Numbered from the stretch's first letter, positions 1-7,379 are shown. The stretch: 10,998 nt of DNA from Candidatus Falkowiibacteriota bacterium (GCA_017610485.1 JAFCBY010000032.1:1-10998); one strand, 5' to 3'. Translations and numbers: made by a program. Notes: a model not told the origin generated them from the sequence alone.

Positions 1-190
1 TTCAGGTTACCTTTACAGGAGGCTTGCAAACAGTTTGAAGGACTTGGTTGTGAACAACGACAATACGGTGAGGACAGCTTCTATGGACCTTGTGCAGTTT
101 AGTTATGGTGAGGACGGAGTCTTCCCAAAGAACTCGATTAAGGGAAAGAATATTGATGTGGAAAAGGAAGCTGACAAGATGAAGGCGTGA
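1..190 (+). CDS. rpoA1: DNA-directed RNA polymerase subunit A' (Rpo1N), C-terminal end, partial
   Basis: This is the last 62 codons of the large RNA polymerase subunit A', read in the frame whose first full codon starts at base 2 and whose TGA stop is at 188-190. The segment begins SGYLYRRLANSLKDL and contains VQFSYGEDGVFP, which match the end of archaeal Rpo1N, where GYxxRRLxNxLxDL and VQFxYGEDG are characteristic. In archaea the bacterial beta' homologue is split into A' and A''. The two halves pack together to form the clamp and active site. The gene starts outside the window. Its stop codon lies inside the Shine-Dalgarno-like sequence of the next gene, rpoA2, so the two are very likely translated as a coupled pair from one mRNA. 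Confidence 0.93.
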   Translation, partial: SGYLYRRLANSLKDLVVNNDNTVRTASMDLVQFSYGEDGVFPKNSIKGKNIDVEKEADKMKA

Positions 191-191
191 T
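184..191 (+). promoter_or_regulatory. Ribosome binding site that decides the rpoA2 start
   Basis: GGCGTGAT matches seven of eight bases of the archaeal Shine-Dalgarno core GGAGGTGAT (allowing the offset) and lies 7 bases before ATG 199. The earlier in-frame starts, GTG 187 and ATG 190, overlap this site and have no site of their own. The last bases of rpoA1, including its TGA, are part of this sequence, which suggests coupled translation. Confidence 0.6.
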
Positions 192-198
192 GGGGTTT

Positions 199-1455
199 AT
201 GGCAAAAGAAGAAAAGAAAGCGAAGAAGGCAAAGAAGGTCGTAAAAAAGGCCGTTAAGGACAAAAAGGCCGTTAAGAAGAAGGCAAAGAAGGTTGTGAAG
301 GAAGAGAAGAGGCCTGAAAGGGAAGCCGCGCCCACAGAGACATGGGAAGGAACCACTTTGCCAAAAAGCGTTATGGACGAGATTGCATCAGTTGCAGAAA
401 AGAGGAATATGAACAAGCAGAAGGCCGATGCCCTGGCAAAGCACATTGAGGAAGCCTATGCCAAGCTTAGGGCCGAGCCAGGAGAGGCAGTTGGCATTAT
501 TGCCGCGCAAAGCCTGGGAGAGCCAGGAACACAGCTGACTCTGAGAACAAAGCACTATGCTGGTGCTGCAGAGGTTAGTGTTGGAAGCGGAATCCAAAGG
601 GTTGAGGAAATTGTTGATGGGAGAAGCAAGGCCAAGTACCCCACCATGACTATTTTTATGCAGGAGCCCTACTCCAAGGACAAAAACAAGGCCGAAAGGC
701 TTGCAAAGAGCCTTATTGATGTTAGGTTTTCGGACATTGGCGAGATGAAGGAAGATTTTGCCACAAAGAAGGTTTCAATTTCCCTTAACGAGGAGAAGAT
801 TTCGGAAAGAGGCCTTGATGAAAAGGAGCTTTTGGACAAGCTGAAGAAAAACGTGAAGAATGCCAAGATTAGGCAAAGGAAGCTGAACGTTGAGTTTGCC
901 TTTTCCAAAAGGGAGCCATTGCTTAGGATGCGAAGGAATTTTTTGAAGCTTTTGAACACAAGAATTCATGGGGTTAGAGGAATTGAAAAGGTTTTGGTTG
1001 TTGAGCAGTCAGGTGAGTTTGTGATAAGGACAAGCGGAAGCAACTTAAAAGCAGTGTTGAAGCTTCCTGAAATCAATACAGAAAAGACAATCACAAACGA
1101 CATCATGGAGATTAGCAATGTTTTGGGCATTGAGGCCGGAAGGACAATGATTTTTAATGAATTGCGCAAAACAATGGATGAGAACGGAATTTTGGTTGAT
1201 TTGAGGCACTTGATGCTTTTGGCTGACCTGATGACTTTTTCGAGCACAATCAAGGGAATTGTGAGAACAGGCATCACAAGAGAAAAGAAAAGCCCGTTTG
1301 CAAGGGCGGCATTTGAGGAAACTGTTAAGCACTTGCTGGATGCAGCCTTTAAGGGAGAAAAGGACGATTTGCAGGGTGTTGTAGAAAACATTATTGTTGG
1401 CCAGCCTGTGAAGGTTGGAACAGGAATAGTTGAATTGATTATGAAAAGCAAGTGA
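199..1455 (+). CDS. rpoA2: DNA-directed RNA polymerase subunit A'' (Rpo1C)
   Basis: This encodes the C-terminal half of the archaeal largest RNA polymerase subunit, including the trigger-loop region and part of the jaw and clamp. From ATG 199 it is 418 residues. Residues 1 to about 37 are almost entirely Lys, Ala, Val and Glu, a basic tail that is not part of the core fold. The core begins near LPKSVMDEIA. The conserved GEAVGIIAAQSLGEPGTQ block at about residues 94-111 marks the bridge/trigger-loop region. It is followed by LTLRTKHYAG, where many archaea have RTFHYAG, so a Lys replaces the usual Phe beside the trigger-loop His. The C-terminus ends VKVGTGIVELIMKSK, typical of the family. An alternative start at ATG 190 would add three residues. 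The TGA stop sits 11 bases before the L30e start, within the same operon. Confidence 0.95.
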   Translation: MAKEEKKAKKAKKVVKKAVKDKKAVKKKAKKVVKEEKRPEREAAPTETWEGTTLPKSVMDEIASVAEKRNMNKQKADALAKHIEEAYAKLRAEPGEAVGIIAAQSLGEPGTQLTLRTKHYAGAAEVSVGSGIQRVEEIVDGRSKAKYPTMTIFMQEPYSKDKNKAERLAKSLIDVRFSDIGEMKEDFATKKVSISLNEEKISERGLDEKELLDKLKKNVKNAKIRQRKLNVEFAFSKREPLLRMRRNFLKLLNTRIHGVRGIEKVLVVEQSGEFVIRTSGSNLKAVLKLPEINTEKTITNDIMEISNVLGIEAGRTMIFNELRKTMDENGILVDLRHLMLLADLMTFSSTIKGIVRTGITREKKSPFARAAFEETVKHLLDAAFKGEKDDLQGVVENIIVGQPVKVGTGIVELIMKSK

Positions 1456-1466
1456 GGTTCTTTTTT

Positions 1467-1778
1467 ATGGCAATAGAGGTTGGAAAGGAGTTAAGGCGTG
1501 CCGTTGACACAGGCAAGGTTTTCTTTGGAAGACGGCAGGTTGAGAAAGAAACCCTAAATGGCGAGTGCAAGCTTGTCATCATAAGCGAGAACGCGGAAAA
1601 GTATGCAAGGGAAAGGGTTGAGCAGGTTTGCAAAGCATCCCAAATCCCCTTTTACGAATTTAAGGCAACAGGCCTTGAGATCGGAAGATACTGCGGCAAG
1701 CCCTTTGTTGTTTCGTTTGCAGGCGTTAAGGATGCCGGAAAAAGCAAGGTTTTGCAGCTTGTGAAGGGTAAGAAGTAA
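1467..1778 (+). CDS. rpl30e: Ribosomal protein L30e
   Basis: This is a 103-residue large-subunit ribosomal protein of the L7Ae/L30e/S12e/Gadd45 RNA-binding superfamily, found in archaea and eukaryotes but not bacteria. The sequence runs from MAIEVGKELRRAVDTGKV through KLVIISENAEKYARERV to the ATGLEIGRYCGKPFVVS segment, the expected L30e pattern of alternating strands and helices. ATG 1467 is chosen over an upstream in-frame GTG (1452) because it gives the normal family start. It also sits behind a GTGAGGT site overlapping the rpoA2 stop. The gene lies in its usual archaeal place between rpoA2 and the NusA-like gene, 15 bases before the latter. Nothing in it looks unusual. Confidence 0.93.
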   Translation: MAIEVGKELRRAVDTGKVFFGRRQVEKETLNGECKLVIISENAEKYARERVEQVCKASQIPFYEFKATGLEIGRYCGKPFVVSFAGVKDAGKSKVLQLVKGKK

Positions 1779-1793
1779 TATTAGTGTTCAGAA

Positions 1794-2207
1794 ATGCGTT
1801 TGACAAGTGACGAGATTTTTTATTTGAATGCCCTCAACAGCGCGAGCGGGGCCAATGCAAGGGACTGCGTTATCCAGGGAAAGGTTATTGCATTTCTATT
1901 GAAGAAGAAGGAACTTGGGAAGGCAATTGGAAAGGATGCCACAGCAGTAAAAAAACTCAGGCAGACGCTCAGGCTGAACGTGGAACTGTTGGAGTACACT
2001 GAAAACGCGGAGGAATTCATTAAAAAGGCTTTGTACACCGTAAAAGTTAAGGGAGTGCAGATTTCTGAGAAGAACGACAAGAAAATTGCCTCTGTTTCAC
2101 TGGAGCCAGGCGAAAAAAGGACTCTTTTGAATGGAATGGCCAGACTGAAAAGAATTAAAGCCCTGGCACAGAGGAATTATAATATTGACGATATAAAAAT
2201 TCATTAA
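1794..2207 (+). CDS. nusA: Archaeal NusA-like transcription elongation/termination factor (KH-domain protein)
   Basis: This is a 137-residue protein of the archaeal NusA family. It corresponds to the two KH RNA-binding domains of bacterial NusA without the N-terminal polymerase-binding and S1 domains. The first KH domain has the signature loop GKAIGKDA at residues 42-49, then VKKLRQTLRLNVELLEYTEN, close to the usual family pattern. The second half (about 70-137) is a more divergent KH unit. It probably binds RNA during transcription; the archaeal function is less well tested than the bacterial one. ATG 1794 is preceded by AGTGTTC, a weak ribosome site. Its place between L30e and uS12 is the standard archaeal arrangement and supports the assignment. 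Confidence 0.9.
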   Translation: MRLTSDEIFYLNALNSASGANARDCVIQGKVIAFLLKKKELGKAIGKDATAVKKLRQTLRLNVELLEYTENAEEFIKKALYTVKVKGVQISEKNDKKIASVSLEPGEKRTLLNGMARLKRIKALAQRNYNIDDIKIH

Positions 2208-2218
2208 AGTGATTGATT

Positions 2219-2647
2219 ATGGCTAGAGGAGAATTTGCTGCAAGGAAGCTTGAGGACGACAGGCAGAAATGGAAGTGGAAAAACCCCAAGTACAAGAGGA
2301 AAACCCTCAGGATGAGGGACAAGCACAATTTGCTTGAGGGAAGCCCGCAAGGACGCGGTATAGTCACAGAAAAAAGGGGAGTTACGGCAAAGCAGCCAAA
2401 TTCAGGTGTCAGAAAGTGTGTCAGGGTGCAATTGATTAAGAACGGAAAGCAGCTGACAGCACTGGCTCCAGGGGACGGCGCAATAAAGCACATTGACGAG
2501 CACGACGAGGTAATAGTAGAGGGAATCGGCGGAGCCCAAGGGGGGCCCAAGGGAGACCTATGGGGCGTGAAATACAGGGTTACACACGTGAACAACCAGG
2601 CACTTGAAATGCTCAGAAGCGGAAGGAAAGAAAAAATTAAGAGATAG
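2219..2647 (+). CDS. rpsL: Small-subunit ribosomal protein uS12
   Basis: This 142-residue protein of the small-subunit decoding centre matches the archaeal/eukaryotic form of uS12 (S23e type), which has a longer N-terminus than the bacterial one. Visible signatures are the basic start MARGEFAARKLEDDRQKWKW, the QPNSGVRKCVRVQLIKNGKQ block, the PGDGAIKHIDEHDEV segment and GIGGAQGGPKGDLWGVKYRV. The usual PNSA is PNSG here, a minor change. ATG 2219 is preferred to an upstream in-frame TTG (2213) because MARG is the normal family start and AGTGAT lies just upstream. It is co-transcribed with nusA before it and uS7, which starts 11 bases after its TAG stop. Confidence 0.95.
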   Translation: MARGEFAARKLEDDRQKWKWKNPKYKRKTLRMRDKHNLLEGSPQGRGIVTEKRGVTAKQPNSGVRKCVRVQLIKNGKQLTALAPGDGAIKHIDEHDEVIVEGIGGAQGGPKGDLWGVKYRVTHVNNQALEMLRSGRKEKIKR

Positions 2648-2658
2648 GACTGATTTTT

Positions 2659-3261
2659 ATGGCAGATGTTTTTGGAAGATGGGGAAGCGAAGGCGTGGAA
2701 ATTTCAGACCTTGGCCTTGCAAGGTACATCCTTCTTGACTCAAAGACCGTGCCACACAGCTTTGGAAGGCAGACCCAAAAGCGCTTTGAAAAGGGAAAGA
2801 TGAGCATTGTTGAAAGGCTTGTCAACAAGACCATGAGATCAGGCCAGGGAAAAAGAAAGCTGAGCGGAAAGTACATCAGGGGAAGGGACGGCTGCGGCAA
2901 AAAGCTGCAGGCCATGAGAATTGTTGAAAAGGCATTTGAGATTATTGAAAGCAAGACCAAGCAAAACCCACTGCAGACACTGGTTAAGGCGCTTGAAAAC
3001 GCTGCCCCCAGAGAAGACATCACAAAGATCAAAAGGGGCGGAATTGCATACGCAGTTGCTGTTGACGTGGCACCAATGACGAGGGTAGATGAGGCTTTGA
3101 AAAATATTGCACTTGCAGGCTTTGTTGGCTCGTTCAAGAAAAAGACAGACGCAGCCGAAGCCCTTGCAGAAGAACTGATTCTCGCATCAAAAGAGGACCC
3201 AAAAAGCCTTTCTGTGAAAAGAAGGGACGAAGTGGAAAGGATTGCAAAGAGCAGCAGGTAA
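2659..3261 (+). CDS. rpsG: Small-subunit ribosomal protein uS7
   Basis: This 200-residue protein of the small-subunit head binds the 3' domain of 16S rRNA and starts head assembly. It is the archaeal long form. Recognisable segments are KMSIVERLVNKTMRSGQGKRK, QNPLQTLVKALENAAPRED, the ITKIKRGGIAYAVAVDVAP strand region and the ending KSLSVKRRDEVERIAKSSR. The last matches the conserved uS7 C-terminal helix with its KKRDExERIAxSxR pattern. The gene sits between uS12 and EF-2, the str-operon order shared by bacteria and archaea. ATG 2659 follows GGACTGAT. The stop lies 15 bases before the EF-2 start. No anomalies are seen. Confidence 0.95.
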   Translation: MADVFGRWGSEGVEISDLGLARYILLDSKTVPHSFGRQTQKRFEKGKMSIVERLVNKTMRSGQGKRKLSGKYIRGRDGCGKKLQAMRIVEKAFEIIESKTKQNPLQTLVKALENAAPREDITKIKRGGIAYAVAVDVAPMTRVDEALKNIALAGFVGSFKKKTDAAEALAEELILASKEDPKSLSVKRRDEVERIAKSSR

Positions 3262-3276
3262 ACAGGTGTATTTCTA

Positions 3277-5469
3277 ATGGGAAGAAAAGAGGACATGGTA
3301 AAGCTTGCAGGGCAACTGATGAGCAACCGTGAAAACATCAGAAACCTCGGCGTTGTTGCACACATTGACCACGGCAAGACCACAATGACAGACAACCTAA
3401 TTGCGGCCGCCGGCCTGATGAGCGAAGAGCTCGCAGGCAAACAGAGAATGATGGACTACTACGAGCTGGAGCAGCAGCGCGGGATAACAATCAACGCGGC
3501 AAACATCAGCCTTGTCCACGAATACAAGGGCAAAAAGCACTTGATTAACATTATTGATACGCCAGGCCACATTGACTTCGGCGGAGAGGTCATAAGGGCA
3601 ATGAGAGCGGTTGACGGCGTAATAGTCGTTGTTGACTCTGTAGAAGGGGTAATGCCCCAGACAGAAACAGTCATAAGGCAGGCTTTGATAGAAAAGGTAA
3701 GGCCTGTTCTGTTCATCAACAAGGTGGACAGGCTGGTAAACGAGCTTCAGCTGACGGCAGAGCAAATGCAGGAAAGGTTTGTAAAAACAATAGCGCAGGT
3801 AAACAAGCTGATTAAGTCCAACGCAGAAAAGGACTACAAAGAGGAATGGCAGGTCAAGGTAAACGATGGAAGCGTCTCCTTTGGAAGCGCTTATCACAAC
3901 TGGGCAATAAGCATCCACTCAATGAAGGAAACAAACATAAGCTTCAAAGACGTTTTTGACTTCTGCAAAAACGAGGACCAGAAGACTTTGGCACAAAAAA
4001 GCCCATTACACGCAATTCTGCTCAAAATGGTTATAGAGCATTTGCCAAACCCGATTGAAGCACAAAAATACAGGACAAGAGCTATCTGGTCAGGCGACCT
4101 GGAATCAGAGGTTGGAAAGGCAATGCTTGCATGCGACGAAAAAGGGCCAGTAAGCATGATGGTAACAGATGTTACAGTTGACCCGCACGCAGGAGACATT
4201 GCAACAGGCAGAATCTACAGCGGAACCCTAAAAGCAGGGACAAAGGTCAGGGCAATAGGAATGCAGAAAGAGGTTGCAATACAGCAGGTTGTGCTTTTTA
4301 TGGGCCAGGACAAGCTCAAAGTTGACGAGGTTGCCGCAGGAAACATTGCAGGCATCACAGGCCTGAAGGAAGTGTTTGCAGGGGAAACAATAGCAAGCTA
4401 TGACATCAAGGCATTTGAAAGCTTTAAGAGTTCAGCCGAACCGGTTATGACAATAAGCGTTGAGCCAAAGCAAACAAAGGATTTGCCGAAGCTTATAGAA
4501 GTTATAAGGCAGATTTCAAAAGAGGACCCAAACATTGTGGCATCCCTAAACCAGGAGACAGGCGAGCACTTGCTTTCCGGAATGGGAGAACTGCACTTGG
4601 AAGTAACACAGTACAGGATTGAGAACGACCACAAAATCCCAATAGAAGTTTCCCCTCCAATAGTTGTTTACAGGGAAACAATCAACAAGGAAAGCTCTAC
4701 ACTAGAAGGAAAAAGCCCGAACAAGCACAACAAGTTCAAGATGAGCGCAAAGAGGATTCCGGAAGAGCAGCTGCAAAAACTCATCGAGTCAAAGCTTTCA
4801 GGCAAGATAAAGCCAAAGGACAAGGAAATGATCGCCAAATTCGAGGAAATGGGATTTGGAAGAGATGTTTCAAGGAGAGTTTGGGCAGTTCACAACAACT
4901 GCATGCTAGTTGACATGACAAGAGGAATAGTCGCACTGCACGAAATAAGGGAACTGGTCATCCAGGGGTTCAAGGACGCAATGGACCAGGGCCCGCTTGC
5001 AAAAGAAAAATGCTTCGCCATAATGATTCAGCTCGAGGACGCAAAGCTTCACGAGGACGCGATTCACCGGGGGCCGGCACAGGTGCTTCCAGCCATTACA
5101 AGAACGTGCTATGCATGCATGCTGAGCTCAGACCCTGTATTGCTCGAGCCAAAGCAGATTCTCTTTATCACGACACCACAGGACTACATGGGCTCTGTTT
5201 CCAAAGAACTTGGGCAGCGAAGAACCCAAATTACTGAAATGAAACAGGAAGGCGATGCAAGCATCTTCATTGCAAAGGCCCCTGTCAAAGAGCTAATTGG
5301 ATTCTCGGCCGCAATCAGGGGCGCAACCCAGGGAAGGGCAATCTGGACAGCAGAATACGCCGGCTACGAACAGCTCCCAAGGGAAATGCAGAAGCTGGTC
5401 ATAGAGGAAGTCAGGAAAAGAAAGGGCATGGATTTGACAGTGAAAAGCGCGGAATTCTTTTTGGATTGA
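3277..5469 (+). CDS. fusA: Translation elongation factor 2 (EF-2)
   Basis: This is the 730-residue translocation GTPase of the ribosome, the usual archaeal EF-2 length. The GTP-binding motifs are in order: AHIDHGKTT (residues 28-36), RGITI in switch I, DTPGH in switch II, and NKVD. Domain IV carries the loop AIHRGPAQVLPA; His597 in that loop is the residue that archaea and eukaryotes convert to diphthamide, the target of ADP-ribosylating toxins. The protein ends KSAEFFLD, like the SVEDFLD-type tails of archaeal EF-2, which confirms that TGA is read as a stop here. ATG 3277 follows AGGTG. In many archaea EF-1A and uS10 come next, but here the operon appears to end at a hairpin and a separate promoter follows. 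Confidence 0.97.
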   Translation: MGRKEDMVKLAGQLMSNRENIRNLGVVAHIDHGKTTMTDNLIAAAGLMSEELAGKQRMMDYYELEQQRGITINAANISLVHEYKGKKHLINIIDTPGHIDFGGEVIRAMRAVDGVIVVVDSVEGVMPQTETVIRQALIEKVRPVLFINKVDRLVNELQLTAEQMQERFVKTIAQVNKLIKSNAEKDYKEEWQVKVNDGSVSFGSAYHNWAISIHSMKETNISFKDVFDFCKNEDQKTLAQKSPLHAILLKMVIEHLPNPIEAQKYRTRAIWSGDLESEVGKAMLACDEKGPVSMMVTDVTVDPHAGDIATGRIYSGTLKAGTKVRAIGMQKEVAIQQVVLFMGQDKLKVDEVAAGNIAGITGLKEVFAGETIASYDIKAFESFKSSAEPVMTISVEPKQTKDLPKLIEVIRQISKEDPNIVASLNQETGEHLLSGMGELHLEVTQYRIENDHKIPIEVSPPIVVYRETINKESSTLEGKSPNKHNKFKMSAKRIPEEQLQKLIESKLSGKIKPKDKEMIAKFEEMGFGRDVSRRVWAVHNNCMLVDMTRGIVALHEIRELVIQGFKDAMDQGPLAKEKCFAIMIQLEDAKLHEDAIHRGPAQVLPAITRTCYACMLSSDPVLLEPKQILFITTPQDYMGSVSKELGQRRTQITEMKQEGDASIFIAKAPVKELIGFSAAIRGATQGRAIWTAEYAGYEQLPREMQKLVIEEVRKRKGMDLTVKSAEFFLD

Positions 5470-5471
5470 AA

Positions 5472-5494
5472 GGGCTTTTTGTTGGAAAAAACCC
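5472..5494 (+). terminator. Hairpin just after EF-2, possible transcription end
   Basis: GGG-C-TTTTT, a five-base loop GTTGG, then AAAAA-A-CCC can fold into a stem of eight pairs with one mismatch. It starts three bases after the EF-2 stop. AT-rich sequence with T-runs follows, overlapping the next promoter. It could be the end of the operon transcript or an mRNA 3' structure. This is inferred from base pairing only. Confidence 0.4.
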
Positions 5495-5495
5495 A

Positions 5496-5504
5496 TTTAA
5501 ATAA
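5496..5504 (+). promoter_or_regulatory. TATA box for the SPFH-protein gene
   Basis: TTTAAATAA, preceded by an A-rich BRE-like stretch, lies about 33 bases before ATG 5533. The spacing predicts a transcript start near 5525 and a leader of less than ten bases, with no good Shine-Dalgarno site. This separates the gene from the operon upstream. Confidence 0.6.
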
Positions 5505-5532
5505 TTTTCTTGGGGCATAAAAGGCAGATTTA

Positions 5533-6387
5533 ATGCCACAGGTTTTTGATGAAACTTTTTATAAAAGTTTCCCAGCCTTAATTCTCTTGGTTTTAATGTT
5601 CTTTGAACTCGGTGCAGCAGTAGTTGTCCTTGTCTTTTTGGCCCTGATGATGGTAAGGATTATCTACGAGTACGAAAGGGGCATCAAATTCACTTTGGGC
5701 CGGTACTCGAGCATAATGGGGCCAGGTGTCAACTTCATCATTCCAATTCTGCAGTCCTACAGGAAGGTTGACATTAGAATTAAGACTGTCGACATTCCAA
5801 AGCAGGAGGTCATGACAAAGGACAATGTTCCGGTCAGGGTCAACGCAGTTGTCTACTTCTCTGTCAAAGACCCAAAAAAGGCCGTTTTGAACATCCAAAA
5901 TTACACTTACGCCGTTGCACAGTATGCCCAAACCGCACTGCGTGACATAATTGGAAACAAGAGTTTGGATGAAGTTTTAACAAACAGGGACGAGATTGCC
6001 GAGGAAATAGAAATAATCGTTGACAAGGAAACAGACCCCTGGGGCATTGAGGTTACTGGCATCAAAATGCAGGACGTTGAGCTTCCGGAAAATTTGAAGA
6101 GGACAATGGCAAAGCAGGCAGAGGCAGAAAGGGAGAGAAGGAGCGTAATCATAAAGTCCAGAGGAGAGGTGGAAGCCTCAGTTAACCTGAAAAAGGCAGC
6201 CCAGACCCTTGCAGCCACACCAGGAGCCCTACATTTAAGGACCTTGAACACTTTAAACGATTTGAGCAGCGACCAAAGCAATACAGTTGTCCTAGCCCTC
6301 CCGCTCGAGGTTCTGAGGGCATTTGAGTCAATTGGCAAAATAGACGAAATTCTCAATGGAAAGAAAGAAAAGAAGAAACTGTCCTGA
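5533..6387 (+). CDS. SPFH/Band 7 (stomatin-prohibitin-like) membrane protein
   Basis: This 284-residue protein resembles archaeal stomatins and slipins, which form large ring-like assemblies at the membrane and are often linked to membrane proteases. Residues about 14-42 are strongly hydrophobic and make one membrane segment. The SPFH domain then runs from about 43 to 190: YERGIKFTLGRYSSIMGPGVNFIIP, the RIKTVDIPKQEVMTKDNVPV strand, VYFSVKDPKKAVLNIQNY, and the QTALRDIIGNKSLDEVLTNRD helix. KQAEAERERRSVIIKSRGE is the conserved helical exit of the domain, followed by a C-terminal oligomerisation region. Archaeal stomatins commonly pair with an NfeD-type protein or a membrane serine protease. Neither is adjacent here. 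ATG 5533 fits the TATA box spacing. The gene stands alone, between the str operon and a decayed stretch. Confidence 0.9.
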   Translation: MPQVFDETFYKSFPALILLVLMFFELGAAVVVLVFLALMMVRIIYEYERGIKFTLGRYSSIMGPGVNFIIPILQSYRKVDIRIKTVDIPKQEVMTKDNVPVRVNAVVYFSVKDPKKAVLNIQNYTYAVAQYAQTALRDIIGNKSLDEVLTNRDEIAEEIEIIVDKETDPWGIEVTGIKMQDVELPENLKRTMAKQAEAERERRSVIIKSRGEVEASVNLKKAAQTLAATPGALHLRTLNTLNDLSSDQSNTVVLALPLEVLRAFESIGKIDEILNGKKEKKKLS

Positions 6388-6413
6388 TTTTTAAAATCCC
6401 TTGAAGAACAAAC

Positions 6414-6422
6414 CTTAAATAC
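6414..6422 (+). promoter_or_regulatory. TATA-like box before the TGA-interrupted frame
   Basis: CTTAAATAC is centred 26 bases before ATG 6444, the same geometry as the box before the ribbon-helix-helix gene at 7086. It would give a leaderless transcript starting at that ATG. This suggests that an expressed gene exists or once existed here. Confidence 0.45.
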
Positions 6423-6443
6423 TCTAATTGCTGTAATTCTCTA

Positions 6444-7001
6444 ATGCCGAAGAAGAACCCCCAAAGGATTCCTGGAAGCAACCAGGCTTGCTGCAAGAGA
6501 AAGGGCCAGATTGGTTTCTGATTTGAGACAGAGCGGGCGAAAAAAAATACTCTTTCAAGAAATGAATTTGTAAAGCTTTTTAGAGCCAGTGGACGGAATC
6601 AACACCCTGGCTTTAAAAAAATTTCAGACAACATGCACGCCGCCAGTTTTAGGGCAATTGCCAAGCTGGCAAAATGACTTGGGTTCAGGCTTGAACCAGA
6701 GACACCAGAGAAAGCCGATTTTAAGGCATTCCCTCAACTAAAGGCACTGCTCTCCGAGATTGTGCATGAAACCAACATTAGGCTAAATACCACTCAAAAG
6801 CCGAGGAAAATTGTAAAGCAACTTCTAAGCATTTTGTCCGAGCCAGCAAACATGCAGATTTTTGGGCCAAATCCAGAAAGGCATTTCTGAGGAGAATCTA
6901 CGAAAATGGCTAAGTGTCTCAAAGAAGGGTTTGCCGAAAAAGGCAAAAAGGGGTGAAAGAGAGCATCCGAAGGGGAAAAGGACGAAAAAAAGGGCTTTTG
7001 A
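6444..7001 (+). pseudogene. Unrecognised reading frame punctuated only by TGA codons (decayed gene or recoded frame)
   Basis: The stretch 6388-7085 has no intact gene. From ATG 6444, which begins MPKKNPQRIPGSNQACCKRK, one frame runs with no TAA or TAG to the start of the gene at 7086. It has TGA at 6519, 6675, 6888, 6954 and 6999. Segments between the stops look protein-like, for example HPGFKKISDNMHAASFRAI and FPQLKALLSEIVHETNIRL. Arginine codons are mostly AGG/AGA, as in the neighbouring genes. No TGG occurs in this frame before 7041. I do not recognise the family. From about 6829 to 7032 the next frame (starts at 6829 + 3n) is also open and contains SEENLRKWLSVSKKGLPKKA, which uses TGG. 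A gene with two nonsense TGAs and one frameshift is therefore a simpler reading than five recoded codons. Neighbouring conserved genes clearly use TGA as stop. Confidence 0.4.
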
Positions 7002-7053
7002 GCAGGAGGGCAAGAGAGAAGGCAGGGTTTAGGCAAAAGCTGGAAAAGAAAGG

Positions 7054-7063
7054 TTTTTAAAAA
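7054..7063 (+). promoter_or_regulatory. TATA box for the ribbon-helix-helix gene
   Basis: TTTTTAAAAA is centred about 27 bases before ATG 7086, so the transcript would start at or next to the start codon. No Shine-Dalgarno site is present in the gap, which fits a leaderless mRNA. Confidence 0.6.
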
Positions 7064-7085
7064 GCATTATGTATTACATTGTGCT

Positions 7086-7379
7086 ATGGAGCATGTGAGC
7101 ATTCAGTTAAGTTCGGTTATGGCAAGGCAGATTGAAAAAGACATGAGGGAATTCAATTACAGCACTAAAACAGAGTTTATCAGGGAATCTATCAGGGACA
7201 AGCTGAAAAGGCTGGCGGAAGAAAGGGAGAAAAAGAAGGCGTGGGAAGCGCTGTTTGCTGCAAGGGGCGTGTTCAAGGGGCAGGGAAAGGCAAAGACGGA
7301 TGAGGAATTTTACAAGCTGCGGGAAGAGGCCGGCAAAGAATTCATGGATATTTTAAAAAAGCGCTTTAGCCAAAAGTGA
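7086..7379 (+). CDS. Ribbon-helix-helix (CopG/VapB-like) DNA-binding protein, probable antitoxin
   Basis: This 97-residue protein has an N-terminal ribbon-helix-helix fold. A short strand HVSIQL (3-8) would insert in the DNA major groove as a dimer. Helix one spans about 10-22, the turn is NYSTKTEF, and helix two is IRESIRDKLKRL. Residues 41-97 are highly charged and helical and end EFMDILKKRFSQK; such tails in VapB-type antitoxins wrap the toxin. The next gene encodes a PIN ribonuclease but on the opposite strand, tail to tail, with the last 14 bases of both reading frames shared. Antitoxins of this type normally precede their toxin in the same operon, so the pairing is an inference from proximity and family type. 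The start is supported by the TATA spacing. The protein could also be a stand-alone regulator. Confidence 0.85.
   Translation: MEHVSIQLSSVMARQIEKDMREFNYSTKTEFIRESIRDKLKRLAEEREKKKAWEALFAARGVFKGQGKAKTDEEFYKLREEAGKEFMDILKKRFSQK

Noticed and set aside
2637..3440. Open frame (267 codons) on the minus strand opposite uS7 and the EF-2 start
   Set aside because: It spans two confirmed genes on the other strand, has low-complexity Ser/Leu/Phe content and no ribosome site.
6680..6705. GGTTCA...TTGAACC inverted repeat as a tRNA T-arm
   Set aside because: It is a simple six-pair stem with no acceptor, D or anticodon arms around it.
6519..6890. Selenocysteine at the TGA codons of the 6444 frame
   Set aside because: No known selenoprotein motif surrounds the TGAs, and archaeal selenocysteine use is known only in few lineages such as some methanogens. 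I saw no convincing SECIS-like hairpin nearby.
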